A stretch of 64,000 nucleotides of DNA from Rhizobium sp. 16-449-1b (GCF_017741935.1 NZ_JAGHMH010000014.1:62001-126000); one strand, 5' to 3'; shown: positions 36,981-45,786, counted from the stretch's first letter. A program made the numbers and translations. The notes: a model not told the origin generated them from the letters alone.

Positions 36981-38723
36981 GTGCATCACGACGTCCCCCT
37001 CATTGCCACCATTGCCGTCAGTTTCGGGTTCGCGGCGATCCTTGGCTATCTTGCCGATCGCCTGCAGCTGCCGCCGCTGGTGGGTTATCTGCTGGCCGGG
37101 ATTTTGATGGGGCCGATCACGCCGGGTTTTGTTGCCGATACCGGGCTTGCGAGCCAGCTGGCCGAGATCGGGGTGATCTTGCTGATGTTCGGTGTCGGGC
37201 TGCATTTCTCGGCGCGTGACCTGCTTGCGGTGCGCGGCGTCGCCATTCCAGGCGCGATCGCGCAGATCCTGATCGCGACGCTGCTGGGCGTCGGGCTGGC
37301 GGAATGGTGGGGCTGGAGCCTCGGCGCCGGCATCGTCTTCGGGCTCAGCCTCTCGGTCGCGAGCACCGTGGTGCTCCTGAAGGCGCTGGAGGAGCGAAAT
37401 CTGGTCAATGCCGCGAGCGGCCGCGTCGCCGTCGGCTGGCTGATCGTCGAGGATCTGGCCATGGTGCTGGCGCTGGTGCTGCTGCCTGCTTTGGCCGAAC
37501 TGCTCGGCGGCCACGCACCATCAGGCGCGCATGGCGCCGCCATGCCGCTGCCGCTGACCATTGCACTCACGCTGCTGCAGGTCGGCGCCTTTGCCGCGAT
37601 GGCGATATTCCTCGGCCCCAAGGTCGTGCCCTGGCTTCTGATCCGCGTCGCCCGCACCGGCTCGCGTGAACTCTTCACGCTCACGGTTCTGGCGCTAGCG
37701 CTCGGCATCGCCTTCGGCTCGGCGCAGATCTTCGGCGTGTCCTTTGCGCTCGGCGCCTTCTTCGCCGGCGTGGTTATGAGCGAATCCAGCCTCAGCCACC
37801 GCGCCGCCGCCGATTCCCTGCCCCTGCAGAACGCGTTTTCAGTGCTGTTCTTCGTGTCCGTCGGCATGCTGTTCGATCCGTCGATCATCGTCCGCCAGCC
37901 GCTCGGCGTGCTCTCCGCGCTCTTGCTCATCATCGTCGGCAAGGGGATCATCTCTTTCGTCGTCGTCACGCTGTTGCGCTATCCCATCGGCATGGGCCTG
38001 ACGGTGGCCGGCGGGCTGGCACAGATCGGCGAATTCTCGTTCATCCTCGCCGGCCTCGGCGTCACGCTCGGCCTGCTGCCGACCGACGGGCAGGACATCA
38101 TTCTCGCCAGCGCCATCATTTCGATCACGCTCAACCCCATCGTTTGCGCCGGTGCAGAAGCGCTGCATGGCTATATCCAGCGCCGCTGGCCGCAAAGCGC
38201 CCGCCATGGCCACGCCAATTTCGACATCCTCAACGACGAGCTCGACAAGATCCGCGCCATCACCGAAGCGCGCGAACACCAGCACCAGCTGGAAATGCGC
38301 GAGCTCAGCGAAACCTTCCCGCTATTCGCCAATGTCGACGAGAACTCGCAGGAGGAGCTGCTCCTGCTGTTCCGCCCGAAATCGGCGCTTCCCGGCGAGC
38401 GCGTCATGCGCAAGGGCGATCGCGGCGGCGGCATGTATTTCCTGTCGGCGGGCGCCGTCGAAGTGCAGCTGCCTGATGATGCGATAAGGCTGGAGCCCGG
38501 CGCCTTTTTCGGCGAGATGGCGCTTTTGAGCGGCGGACGCCGCAACGCCGATGTGGTCGCCGTCGATTTCTGCCATTTCTTCGTGCTGGAACGGCGCGAT
38601 TTCAACATGTTCACCGCGAAACATCCGGCGCTGCGCCAGATGGTGAGCGAGATGGCGCGCGAACGCACCGAGATGAACGTCATGCGCCAGAAGCGCGTCC
38701 CGTCTCCTGGTGTCGCGTCCTGA
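36981..38723 (+). CDS. Monovalent cation/proton antiporter (CPA2, YbaL/KefB-like) with C-terminal cyclic-nucleotide-binding domain
   Basis: This 580-residue protein has about 12 membrane helices (residues 5-395) of the Na+/H+ exchanger fold: GYLLAGILMGPITPGFVAD, LLMFGVGLHFSARDLLAVRG, SVASTVVLLKALEERNLV. After a short cytoplasmic linker comes a CRP-like cNMP-binding fold (about 440-560) with LEPGAFFGEMALLSGGRRNA, close to the phosphate-binding cassette GE-ALL-R-A. Usual KefB/YbaL proteins end in a nucleotide-binding TrkA-N domain instead, so cAMP or cGMP gating is plausible. The start is GTG with AAAGGAG upstream. It may respond to products of class III cyclases such as the one at 7525. Confidence 0.88.
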   Translation: MHHDVPLIATIAVSFGFAAILGYLADRLQLPPLVGYLLAGILMGPITPGFVADTGLASQLAEIGVILLMFGVGLHFSARDLLAVRGVAIPGAIAQILIATLLGVGLAEWWGWSLGAGIVFGLSLSVASTVVLLKALEERNLVNAASGRVAVGWLIVEDLAMVLALVLLPALAELLGGHAPSGAHGAAMPLPLTIALTLLQVGAFAAMAIFLGPKVVPWLLIRVARTGSRELFTLTVLALALGIAFGSAQIFGVSFALGAFFAGVVMSESSLSHRAAADSLPLQNAFSVLFFVSVGMLFDPSIIVRQPLGVLSALLLIIVGKGIISFVVVTLLRYPIGMGLTVAGGLAQIGEFSFILAGLGVTLGLLPTDGQDIILASAIISITLNPIVCAGAEALHGYIQRRWPQSARHGHANFDILNDELDKIRAITEAREHQHQLEMRELSETFPLFANVDENSQEELLLLFRPKSALPGERVMRKGDRGGGMYFLSAGAVEVQLPDDAIRLEPGAFFGEMALLSGGRRNADVVAVDFCHFFVLERRDFNMFTAKHPALRQMVSEMARERTEMNVMRQKRVPSPGVAS

Positions 38724-38861
38724 TCCCGCGCGATCAAGGCACAATCCCCTCGCACGATCACGAAGAGTTTTTTATCGCACTGCCGCATGACTGACACAGC
38801 AGCCATTTACAGGCCGATATCAGGCCCATAAAGCTCATGCACGCAACCTGAAAGGACCGGA

Positions 38862-39458
38862 ATGCTTCGCAGATTGTACGACTGGACCATGTCGCTGGCA
38901 TCCCGCAAATCGGCCGAAGTCTGGCTTGCCGTTATCGCCTTCGTCGAAAGCTCCGTCTTTCTCGTTCCGGCCGATGTCCTTTATTTGCCGATGGCACTTG
39001 CCAAGCCCGAACGCGCCTATCGCTACGCGCTGGTGGCGACCGTCGCCTCCGTGCTTGGCGGCATCGCCGGCTGGGCGCTTGGCTATTACGCCTATGACAC
39101 AATCGCCCGCCCGGTGCTCGAATTCTACGGCAAGCTCGACGCCTTCGAGCAGATGCGAACCTACATCCACGACGAATGGGAAATCCTGCTGCTGTTGCTG
39201 GTGACGTCAGGTCTCGCGCATCTGCCGCCGATCAAGATCGTCACCATTCTCGCCGGCGTCATTCATATGAACCTCGGCTTCTTCATCATCTCGGCGATCA
39301 TCGCCCGTGGCGCGCGCTTCCTGTTTCTCGCCTGGCTGCTGCGCCGCTATGGCGAACCGATCCGCCACTTCATCGAAAAGCGCCTCGGCCAGATCACCGC
39401 GATCGTCGCCGGCGTGCTGATCGTGGCAGGTGTCGGCTACAAGCTGCTTGCCCACTGA
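38862..39458 (+). CDS. DedA/YqaA family membrane protein
   Basis: A 198-residue inner-membrane protein of the SNARE-associated/VTT (DedA-like) superfamily, YqaA branch, implicated in lipid handling. It shows WLAVIAFVESSVFLVPADVL, AGWALGYYAYDTIARPVLE and the re-entrant region SGLAHLPPIKIVTILAGVIH, with the conserved Pro. AAAGGA lies five bases before the ATG. dsbB follows 42 bases downstream on the same strand, so they may share a transcript. Confidence 0.9.
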   Translation: MLRRLYDWTMSLASRKSAEVWLAVIAFVESSVFLVPADVLYLPMALAKPERAYRYALVATVASVLGGIAGWALGYYAYDTIARPVLEFYGKLDAFEQMRTYIHDEWEILLLLLVTSGLAHLPPIKIVTILAGVIHMNLGFFIISAIIARGARFLFLAWLLRRYGEPIRHFIEKRLGQITAIVAGVLIVAGVGYKLLAH

Positions 39459-39500
39459 TTATCCGCTAATCCCCATGCGCCATTTGCCCGGAGCCCCCGC

Positions 39501-40007
39501 ATGACCTTCTCTGTCCGCCGTCCCACTTTCATCTATTCCATCGTGCTGGCGATCGGCATGGCCGTGGTCATCGGCTCCGCGCTCGGCTTCCAGTATATCG
39601 GCGGCTATATTCCCTGCGAGCTCTGCCTGATGCAGCGCCAGCCCTATTATTACGGCATCCCGCTGGTCATCATCGGCGCCATCACATCGGCGCTCGGCCT
39701 GCCCAACTGGATCGGCCGCACCTTCCTGCTGGCAGGTGGACTGCTGATGGTCGTCGGCGCCGGCATGGGCGTCTATCACGCCGGTGTCGAATGGCACTTC
39801 TGGGCCGGCCCCACCGCCTGCTCGACCAGCGCCAGCAGCATGACGCAGAACGCCGGCGATCTCCTGACCGAACTCAACACCATCAAGGGCCCGTCCTGCA
39901 CGGAAGCGGCACTGCGCGTCGCTGGCCTGTCGATGGCTGGCTGGAACGTGATCGCAAGCCTCATCCTCGCCGCCTTCGCCTTTATCGGCGTGCGCAAGTC
40001 TGCCTGA
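39501..40007 (+). CDS. dsbB: Disulfide bond formation protein B
   Basis: DsbB reoxidises the periplasmic oxidase DsbA and passes electrons to ubiquinone. The 168-residue protein has four predicted membrane helices and the two redox pairs in periplasmic loops: Cys39-Cys42 in YIPCELCLMQRQPYYYG, and Cys107/Cys133 in the second loop (PTACSTS and GPSCTEAAL). GGAG lies seven bases before the ATG. It is slightly smaller than E. coli DsbB, as usual in alphaproteobacteria. Confidence 0.93.
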   Translation: MTFSVRRPTFIYSIVLAIGMAVVIGSALGFQYIGGYIPCELCLMQRQPYYYGIPLVIIGAITSALGLPNWIGRTFLLAGGLLMVVGAGMGVYHAGVEWHFWAGPTACSTSASSMTQNAGDLLTELNTIKGPSCTEAALRVAGLSMAGWNVIASLILAAFAFIGVRKSA

Positions 40008-40068
40008 TCAGGATAGCCTGATCAGTTAGGCGTGAAGCAGTTCTGCCGGGAAACGGGCCGGACCGCGA

Positions 40069-40626
40069 TCAGGGCTGCAGTTCGCTATCCCAGTAGAGAT
40101 AGTCGAGCCAGCTATCGTGCAGATAGTTCGGCGGGAAGAGCCGGCCATTGTTGTGCAGGTCCTGCACGGTCGGCTGGTAGGGCTTCTGATGCGGGAACAT
40201 GCCTGCCTGCTTCGGGAGCTTGCTGCCCTTCCTGAGATTGCAGGGAGAGCAGGCCGCCACGACATTCTGCCACGTCGTCTCGCCGCCATGGGCGCGCGGA
40301 ATGACGTGATCGAAGGTCAGGTCGTTATGATCGCCGCAATACTGGCACTCGAACTTGTCGCGAAGGAACACGTTGAAGCGCGTGAAAGCCGGATTGCGCG
40401 AAGGCTGCACATAGGTTTTCAGGCACACGACGCTCGGAAGCCGCATCGAGTAGCTCGGCGAGGAGACCGAATGTTCGTATTCCGCGATGATATTCACACG
40501 GTCAAGGAAGACCGCCTTGATCGCGTCCTGCCAGGACCAGAGCGACAAGGGATAATAACTCAGCGGCCGATAGTCAGCGTTCAGAACGAGCGCTGGCAGG
40601 GCCTGAGGTGAAACAGCAATCGTCAA
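40069..40626 (-). CDS. HNH endonuclease family protein
   Basis: A 185-residue protein with a full HNH fold: zinc Cys pairs in FECQYCGDH (94/97) and AACSPCNLRKG (126/129), and the catalytic segment TFDHVIPRAHGGETTWQNVV (His107). The opening ALVLNADYRPLSYYPLSLWSW is that of a widespread single-copy bacterial family also seen near DNA repair genes; its physiological role is not established. The ATG at 40626 is the first start. It points away from the adjacent AlkA-type gene, and convergence with dsbB suggests no operon. Confidence 0.92.
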   Translation of the reverse strand: MTIAVSPQALPALVLNADYRPLSYYPLSLWSWQDAIKAVFLDRVNIIAEYEHSVSSPSYSMRLPSVVCLKTYVQPSRNPAFTRFNVFLRDKFECQYCGDHNDLTFDHVIPRAHGGETTWQNVVAACSPCNLRKGSKLPKQAGMFPHQKPYQPTVQDLHNNGRLFPPNYLHDSWLDYLYWDSELQP

Positions 40627-40737
40627 GGCACTCTCCTGATCGATTCGGCATCTGCACTCTTATATTAGGCCGGTTGTGACGGCATTGTGAAGTCCAATAA
40701 ATTCAAGCCACACAATGGCATTTGTATGTGTTGCCGT

Positions 40738-41382
40738 TCAGCCGACCGGAACCAGGCCGCGGCCCAGTTTCGCTGCATAATACGCCCAGAAAAGCCGCGC
40801 CGCCACCGATCTCCACGGAGCCCAGTCCGCCGCCAGTTGAGCCAGCTGTCGAGCCCCCGGCCGCGCATCCAAACCGAAGGCCGCCGCCACCGCGTTCTGC
40901 AACGCCACGTCGCCGGATGGAAAGACGTCGGCATGGCCGCAGCAGAACATCAGATAAACCTCCGCCGTCCATGGCCCGACGCCTTTCAGCGCCGTGAGCG
41001 CCGCCAACGCCTCCTCCGGCGGCAGGCCAGAAAGCGCCTGCAGGTCGAGCCCGCCGGAGGCGACAGCCTCGGCGATCCGCGTCAGCGTCTCCGCCTTGGC
41101 GCGCGACAGACCGACCTCGCGCCATGCCTCGGGGTGCAGGCCAGCATAGGCCTCGGCCGTCAGCACGGCATCATCAGGCCGCATCCGCCGCCAGATCGCC
41201 TCGGCGCTCGCACGCGACACCATCTGTGACACGATGATATGCGCCAGCCCTTCGAAGCCCGGCTCCCTCAGCCGCAAGGGAAGCGGACCGGCATCGGCGG
41301 CGATCGAAACGAGACGCGGGTCGATGATGATGAGTTCGGCCAGTCCCTGGGCCACGTCCCCGTCGTTGCGAATGATATGCAC
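40738..41382 (-). CDS. DNA-3-methyladenine glycosylase II family (AlkA-like)
   Basis: A base-excision repair glycosylase that removes alkylated bases. About 214 residues with the helix-hairpin-helix and GPD region: ALTALKGVGPWTAEVYLMFC then the catalytic Asp in ADVFPSGDVALQNAVAAAFG. It lacks the AlkA N-terminal domain, like other short bacterial members. I chose a GTG at 41382 (GAGGAAGC upstream), because the longer ATG reading would overlap the divergent gluQ start. Confidence 0.9.
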   Translation of the reverse strand: MHIIRNDGDVAQGLAELIIIDPRLVSIAADAGPLPLRLREPGFEGLAHIIVSQMVSRASAEAIWRRMRPDDAVLTAEAYAGLHPEAWREVGLSRAKAETLTRIAEAVASGGLDLQALSGLPPEEALAALTALKGVGPWTAEVYLMFCCGHADVFPSGDVALQNAVAAAFGLDARPGARQLAQLAADWAPWRSVAARLFWAYYAAKLGRGLVPVG

Positions 41383-41422
41383 GCTTCCTCGCGATATTCC
41401 AAAATACGTGGCAGAAGAAAGC

Positions 41423-42304
41423 ATGATCGCGATTCCCCGTCAAAAGCCCGTCTTCCGTTTTGCCCCGAGCCCCAACGGCCCGCTGCATCTCGGCCATGCG
41501 CTCTCGGCCTTCCTGAACCGCGACATGGCCGATGCTGTGGATGGCCGCTTCCTGCTGCGCATCGAAGACATAGATCTCACCCGCTGCACACCCGAATTCG
41601 AAGCGAGCATCTACACCGATCTCAGATGGCTCGGCATCGACTGGGAAGAACCGGTGCGACGGCAGTCGGAGCATTTCGACGCCTATCAGGCGTCCTTGGC
41701 TGACCTGATCGACCGCGGCCTCGCCTACCCCGCCTTCCTCACCCGCGGCGAGGTCAAGGCCAGGGTCGCGGCATCGGAGGGATCAGGCAGCGCATGGCCG
41801 CGCGATCCCGATGGCTCGCCGCTCTACCCCACGGATGATCGCGACCGCCCCTTAGCCGAGCGGCAGGCGATGCTGTCCTCCGGCCTGAAACACGCCTGGC
41901 GGCTGGACATGGCAAAGGCGCTCGAACTCGTCGGCGAACCGCTCTCCTGGCAGGAGACCGGCGACGGCGACCGGGGCGTGATCGCCGCCGACCCTTCATC
42001 CTGGGGCGATGTCGTGCTGTCGCGCTCGGACGCGCCGTCGAGCTATCATCTTTCCGTGGTGGTCGACGACGCGCTGCAGGGCGTCACCCATGTCGTGCGC
42101 GGTCTCGATCTCTTCCACGCCACCTCGGTGCACCGCGTCCTGCAGACGCTGCTCGATCTGCCGGCACCGACCTATCACCACCATCGCTTGGTCACCGACG
42201 CGGCCGGCCGCAAGCTCTCGAAAAGCAGCGGCGATACCGGCCTCTCGGACCTACGAGCCAGAGGCGTCCCGGCGCACGATATTCGCCACCTCGTCGGGCT
42301 TTGA
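41423..42304 (+). CDS. gluQ: Glutamyl-Q tRNA(Asp) synthetase
   Basis: GluQ attaches glutamate to the queuosine base in the tRNA-Asp anticodon. The 293-residue protein is the shortened GluRS catalytic core lacking the anticodon-binding domain. It has the HIGH-type RFAPSPNGPLHLGHALSAF and KMSKS-type GRKLSKSSGDTGL. The zinc site of some members seems absent. The C-terminus overlaps the convergent brkB-type gene by 54 bases. The ATG at 41423 is 40 bases from the divergent glycosylase start. Confidence 0.93.
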   Translation: MIAIPRQKPVFRFAPSPNGPLHLGHALSAFLNRDMADAVDGRFLLRIEDIDLTRCTPEFEASIYTDLRWLGIDWEEPVRRQSEHFDAYQASLADLIDRGLAYPAFLTRGEVKARVAASEGSGSAWPRDPDGSPLYPTDDRDRPLAERQAMLSSGLKHAWRLDMAKALELVGEPLSWQETGDGDRGVIAADPSSWGDVVLSRSDAPSSYHLSVVVDDALQGVTHVVRGLDLFHATSVHRVLQTLLDLPAPTYHHHRLVTDAAGRKLSKSSGDTGLSDLRARGVPAHDIRHLVGL

Positions 42305-43183
42305 CGGCTTCTGGCCCTGGCCGCTCAGGAAATTGTGCGAGAAGATCGCCCGCACCCGGAATTTCAGCAGTGCCGCGTTGAGCTCGGCGCCGATGATGAA
42401 GATCACCCCGATCATGTAGAGAAAGATCAGCACGATCATCACCGATGCGAGGCCCGCATAGGTGGCGGCGTAGTTGGCGAAGGTCGCGAGATAATAGGCG
42501 AAGATCAGTGCGCCGATGAACCACAGGATCAGCGTCAGAAGCACGCCGGGCACGACATCGAACACCCGCCGCCGTCCGGCCGGAAGCCACAGATGCACGA
42601 CCAGCAGGCCGACCGTCAGCACGAACAGCGTGCCGTAGATACGCCAGTTGAAGACGATGTCGAGCGTGTCGGCAAACAGCGGAAACCACTGCCGGGCATA
42701 GTCGAGCGCCAGCGGCACCGCCACGAGCAGGATGCTGATCGCCGCGAAGATCACCACCGCGATCATCACGAAGCCGAGGCTGGCGAGACGGGTGAAGTAC
42801 CAGGGCCGCGTTTCCTGCACGCGATAGGCGCGGTTGAGCGAGATGCGCAAGGCCTCGACCCCGTTGGAGGCGAAGTAGGCGGCGGCCAGCACCGAGATCG
42901 TCAACAGCCCGCCGCGCGGCACGGTCAAGACCAGGAGAACCTGATCGGCAAGCGGCTTGGCGATCGCTTCCGGCCACGTGTCGAAAACGAGGTGAACGGC
43001 GGTCATCGAGAACTGGTCTGCGCCGAGGAAATTCGCAAGCGCGGTGCCGAAAATCAGGAAGGGGAAGACGGCAAGCAGCGTGGAAAGCGCGACATGGCTT
43101 GCCATGGCGAAGCCGTCATCTTCAAGGAAATGCCAGATCGCATCGTAAAGCACATCATACAAGATGCGAAAAAGTTTCGGCAT
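42251..43183 (-). CDS. YihY/BrkB family inner-membrane protein
   Basis: A 310-residue integral membrane protein with six predicted helices. It shows the family features DDGFAMASHVALSTLLAVFPF, LASNGVEAL-like YFASNGVEALRISLNRAYR, and GLASVMIVLIFLYMIGVIFII GAELNA (its C-terminal signature). The family was once mislabelled RNase BN; it is now treated as a transporter-like protein of unknown substrate. The start at 43183 has GGGAG five bases upstream. The final 54 bases overlap gluQ tail to tail. Confidence 0.9.
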   Translation of the reverse strand: MPKLFRILYDVLYDAIWHFLEDDGFAMASHVALSTLLAVFPFLIFGTALANFLGADQFSMTAVHLVFDTWPEAIAKPLADQVLLVLTVPRGGLLTISVLAAAYFASNGVEALRISLNRAYRVQETRPWYFTRLASLGFVMIAVVIFAAISILLVAVPLALDYARQWFPLFADTLDIVFNWRIYGTLFVLTVGLLVVHLWLPAGRRRVFDVVPGVLLTLILWFIGALIFAYYLATFANYAATYAGLASVMIVLIFLYMIGVIFIIGAELNAALLKFRVRAIFSHNFLSGQGQKPSKPDEVANIVRRDASGS

Positions 43184-43260
43184 TCCGGCTCCCGGCATTC
43201 CTCATTGTGTCGCCCGATCGAATATGGGAAACGAGTCCTAGTTTGTACAGGAATCATTCC

Positions 43261-44094
43261 ATGTCGGATCAACGCACTATCATCATTACCGGATGTTCGT
43301 CCGGGATCGGTGCTTATTGTGCCCGTGCGTTGAAGGCCGACGGCTGGCGCGTCCTTGCGACCGTCAGAAAGTTCGACGACCTGGCGCCGCTTGAGGCCGA
43401 CGGCATCGAAGCCTTCCGCATGGATTACACCAGTACCGATTCGATCGCCGACTTCGTCCGCGAGGTCACGGAGCTCAGCGGCGGCCGCATCGACGCCCTC
43501 TTCAACAACGGCGCCTATGGCCAGCCGGGCGCCGTCGAAGACCTGACGACCGACGTGTTGCGCGAGCAGTTCGAGACCAACTTCTTCGGCTGGCACGAAC
43601 TGACGCGACAGATCATTCCGCTGATGCGCAAGCACGGCCGCGGCCGTATCGTCCAGTGCTCGTCGATATTGGGCGTCGTGCCCTACCGTTATCGCGGCGC
43701 CTATACCGCGTCGAAATTCGCGCTCGAAGGCTTGAGCATCACGCTCCGCATGGAGCTCGAAGGCAGCGGCATCCATGTCAGCCTGATCGAGCCCGGCCCG
43801 ATCGCCTCGCGTTTCGTCGCCAATTCGCTCACGAAAATCAACGAGCACATCGATGTCAGGGGCTCGGCGCATGCCGTGGATTACCGCCGCCAGCTGGCAA
43901 GGCTCGACGGCTCCGGCCCGGCCAACCGCCACAAGCTCGGCCCCGAGGCCGTCTATGATGTCCTGAAGCACGCATTGAACGCCCCGCGCCCGCGACCACA
44001 TTACCCAGTGACGCGGCCGGCCAAGCAGGGCATGTTCTTGAAAAAGCTCTTGCCCGCGGACCTCTTCTACCGGCTGCTGCGCAGGTTCGATTGA
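43261..44094 (+). CDS. SDR family oxidoreductase
   Basis: A 277-residue short-chain dehydrogenase/reductase. The cofactor site is IIITGCSSGIGAYCARAL (TGxxxGIG), the NNG strand is ALFNNGAYGQPGAVED, and the catalytic Ser/Tyr/Lys are in VQCSSILGVVPYRYRGAYTASKFAL. It belongs to the classical SDR group with a C-terminal extension typical of retinol-dehydrogenase-like members. It starts 77 bases from the divergent membrane-protein gene, and the HIG1 gene follows after 15 bases on the same strand. Confidence 0.93.
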   Translation: MSDQRTIIITGCSSGIGAYCARALKADGWRVLATVRKFDDLAPLEADGIEAFRMDYTSTDSIADFVREVTELSGGRIDALFNNGAYGQPGAVEDLTTDVLREQFETNFFGWHELTRQIIPLMRKHGRGRIVQCSSILGVVPYRYRGAYTASKFALEGLSITLRMELEGSGIHVSLIEPGPIASRFVANSLTKINEHIDVRGSAHAVDYRRQLARLDGSGPANRHKLGPEAVYDVLKHALNAPRPRPHYPVTRPAKQGMFLKKLLPADLFYRLLRRFD

Positions 44095-44109
44095 GGAGGA
44101 GGAAACCCA

Positions 44110-44313
44110 ATGTCTACTGTCGTCTACGTTCTCGCCATCATCGTGATGGGCCTTGTCGCCATCGTTCTGATCCGTGGCCTGTTCAACATGATGAAGGGCG
44201 GCGACGCCAACCTGTCCAACAAGCTGATGCAGCTGCGCGTGCTGCTGCAGGCCGTGGCCGTGCTCCTGATCATGCTGACGCTGTGGCTGACCGGCGGCGG
44301 TCGCCCCAGCTGA
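44110..44313 (+). CDS. HIG1-domain twin transmembrane protein
   Basis: A 67-residue protein with two membrane helices (residues 4-26 and 44-62) joined by a short positively charged loop, NMMKGGDANLSNKLMQLRVLLQ. This matches the hypoxia-induced HIG1 domain; mitochondrial relatives (Rcf1) bind respiratory supercomplexes. GAGGAGGAGG lies just before the ATG. It sits between an SDR gene and pduO, all codirectional and closely spaced, hence probably one transcript. Confidence 0.88.
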   Translation: MSTVVYVLAIIVMGLVAIVLIRGLFNMMKGGDANLSNKLMQLRVLLQAVAVLLIMLTLWLTGGGRPS

Positions 44314-44341
44314 TCAACCCCACCGAGGCGGAGATGAAGCC

Positions 44342-44920
44342 ATGGTCAAGCTCAACAAGATCTACACCAAGACGGGCGACGACGGCACGACCGGGCTGGT
44401 CGCTGGCCCGCGCCGGCTGAAGGATGATCTGCGCGTCGAGGCCTTCGGCACCATCGACGAGGCCAATTCGGCGATCGGCATCGCCAGGCTTCACATGCAG
44501 GGCATGCCAGAGCTCGATGCGATGCTGATGTCGATCCAGAACGATCTCTTCGATCTCGGCGCCGACCTCGCCACGCCCGACACCGGCACGCCGCCGGAAT
44601 ACGAGCCGCTGCGCATCGTCGAAAGCCAGGTGACCCGCATCGAAAACGACATCGACAAGCTGAACGCCGATCTGCAGCCGCTCAAATCCTTCGTGCTGCC
44701 GGGCGGCCACTCCGCCGCAGCCCACCTGCATCTGGCCCGGACCATCACCCGCCGCGCCGAACGGCTGATGGTGACACTGTCGCGGAGCGAAGGCGAGATC
44801 GTCAGCGCCGCCGCGCTCAAATACGTCAACCGCCTCTCCGATTTCCTCTTCGTCGCCGCCCGCCATGCCAACGATCGCGGCCACGCGGATGTGCTTTGGG
44901 TTCCTGGAAAAAACCGCTAG
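44342..44920 (+). CDS. Cob(I)yrinic acid a,c-diamide adenosyltransferase, PduO type
   Basis: The enzyme adds the adenosyl group to reduced corrinoid in coenzyme B12 synthesis or salvage. The 192-residue helical-bundle protein has the signatures KIYTKTGDDGTTGLV, VEAFGTIDEANSAIGIAR, and FVLPGGHSAAAHLHLARTIT RRAER, all needed for ATP and cob(II)alamin binding. It is the PduO, not the CobO/BtuR, family. No cobalamin riboswitch is seen upstream; it is probably cotranscribed with the HIG1 gene, 28 bases away. Confidence 0.94.
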   Translation: MVKLNKIYTKTGDDGTTGLVAGPRRLKDDLRVEAFGTIDEANSAIGIARLHMQGMPELDAMLMSIQNDLFDLGADLATPDTGTPPEYEPLRIVESQVTRIENDIDKLNADLQPLKSFVLPGGHSAAAHLHLARTITRRAERLMVTLSRSEGEIVSAAALKYVNRLSDFLFVAARHANDRGHADVLWVPGKNR

Positions 44921-44962
44921 GCTTGAGCTGACCGATATCAAGCAACTGGACCGCCGGCCCAT

Positions 44963-45748
44963 ATGTTCATACCGCTGCACGATGCCAACACGCTGAAGCA
45001 TATCAAGCTGCAATGGGTGACGATGGGGCTGATCGCGGTCAACATCGTCGTCTGGCTGTTTACCGGCGTCATCGCCACGGAATCGGTAGCGCAGGCGGCC
45101 TTCGTCGGCCTCGGCTATATCCCGGCCGTCGCCTTTCACTACGCCCATCTGGAACCGGCGCTCGCGATCACGCCCGAGCCGCTGACCTATATCAGCTACG
45201 CCTTCGTCCATTCCGGCTTCTGGCACCTCGCCTCCAACATGCTGTTTCTCTGGGTCTTCGGCGACAATGTCGAGGATGCGATGGGCCATCTGCGCTTTCT
45301 CGCCTTCTATCTCCTTTGCGCCATATCGGGCGCGCTGGTGCATGGCCTGATCGGCATGACTTCGCAGGCGCCGCTGATCGGCGCGTCCGGCGCCATATCG
45401 GGCGTCGTCGCCGCCTATCTCATGCTGCATCCGCGCGTGAAAGTCTGGGTGCTGGTCTTCATGCGCGTGCCGCTGCCGCTTCCAGCCTTCGTGCCGCTGA
45501 TCCTCTGGACCGGCCAGCAATTCGTCATGCTGGCGCTTGAGCCGGATGGTAACGTCTCCTGGGGCGCCCATGTCGGCGGCATTATAGCCGGCGCTCTGCT
45601 GGTGCTCGTCATGCGCCGGCGCGGGGTGCCGCTCTTCGACAGCGAGGTGGTGACGCCCAAGGCCGTGCGCGACCGCCCGACGCCCAATCCCGCCATGATC
45701 ACCGTCCCCGGCCAGCCACCGCGCCCGCGCCTGCCTTGGGACAAATGA
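44963..45748 (+). CDS. Rhomboid family intramembrane serine protease
   Basis: A 261-residue membrane protease with six or more helices. The catalytic Ser142 is in PLIGASGAISGVVAAYL and His203 in SWGAHVGGIIAGALL. The oxyanion-type residues His88 and Asn92 are in FWHLASNMLFLWVFGDNVED. The active site is complete, so it is probably a functional rhomboid. The C-terminal tail is Pro-rich and cytoplasmic. It starts 42 bases after pduO on the same strand. Substrates are unknown. Confidence 0.93.
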   Translation: MFIPLHDANTLKHIKLQWVTMGLIAVNIVVWLFTGVIATESVAQAAFVGLGYIPAVAFHYAHLEPALAITPEPLTYISYAFVHSGFWHLASNMLFLWVFGDNVEDAMGHLRFLAFYLLCAISGALVHGLIGMTSQAPLIGASGAISGVVAAYLMLHPRVKVWVLVFMRVPLPLPAFVPLILWTGQQFVMLALEPDGNVSWGAHVGGIIAGALLVLVMRRRGVPLFDSEVVTPKAVRDRPTPNPAMITVPGQPPRPRLPWDK

Positions 45749-45759
45749 AGCCGAAAATA

Positions 45760-45786
45760 TTGACGTGAACGTAAAGGTAATATAAT
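45760..45786 (+). promoter_or_regulatory. etfBA promoter overlapped by a LiuR-like inverted repeat
   Basis: TTGACGTGAACGTAAA (45760-45775) is an inverted repeat, TTGACGT-GA-ACGTAAA, with one mismatch. The perfect -10 TATAAT follows at 45781-45786, 15 bases from the -35 TTGACG. ACGT-NN-ACGT symmetry resembles, as I recall it, sites of the MerR-type regulator LiuR that controls branched-chain amino-acid and fatty-acid breakdown. The etfB ATG is 135 bases downstream. Confidence 0.5.

Noticed and set aside
42251..43183. BrkB/YihY gene as ribonuclease BN
   Set aside because: That family name is an old misassignment. The protein is an integral membrane protein without nuclease motifs.
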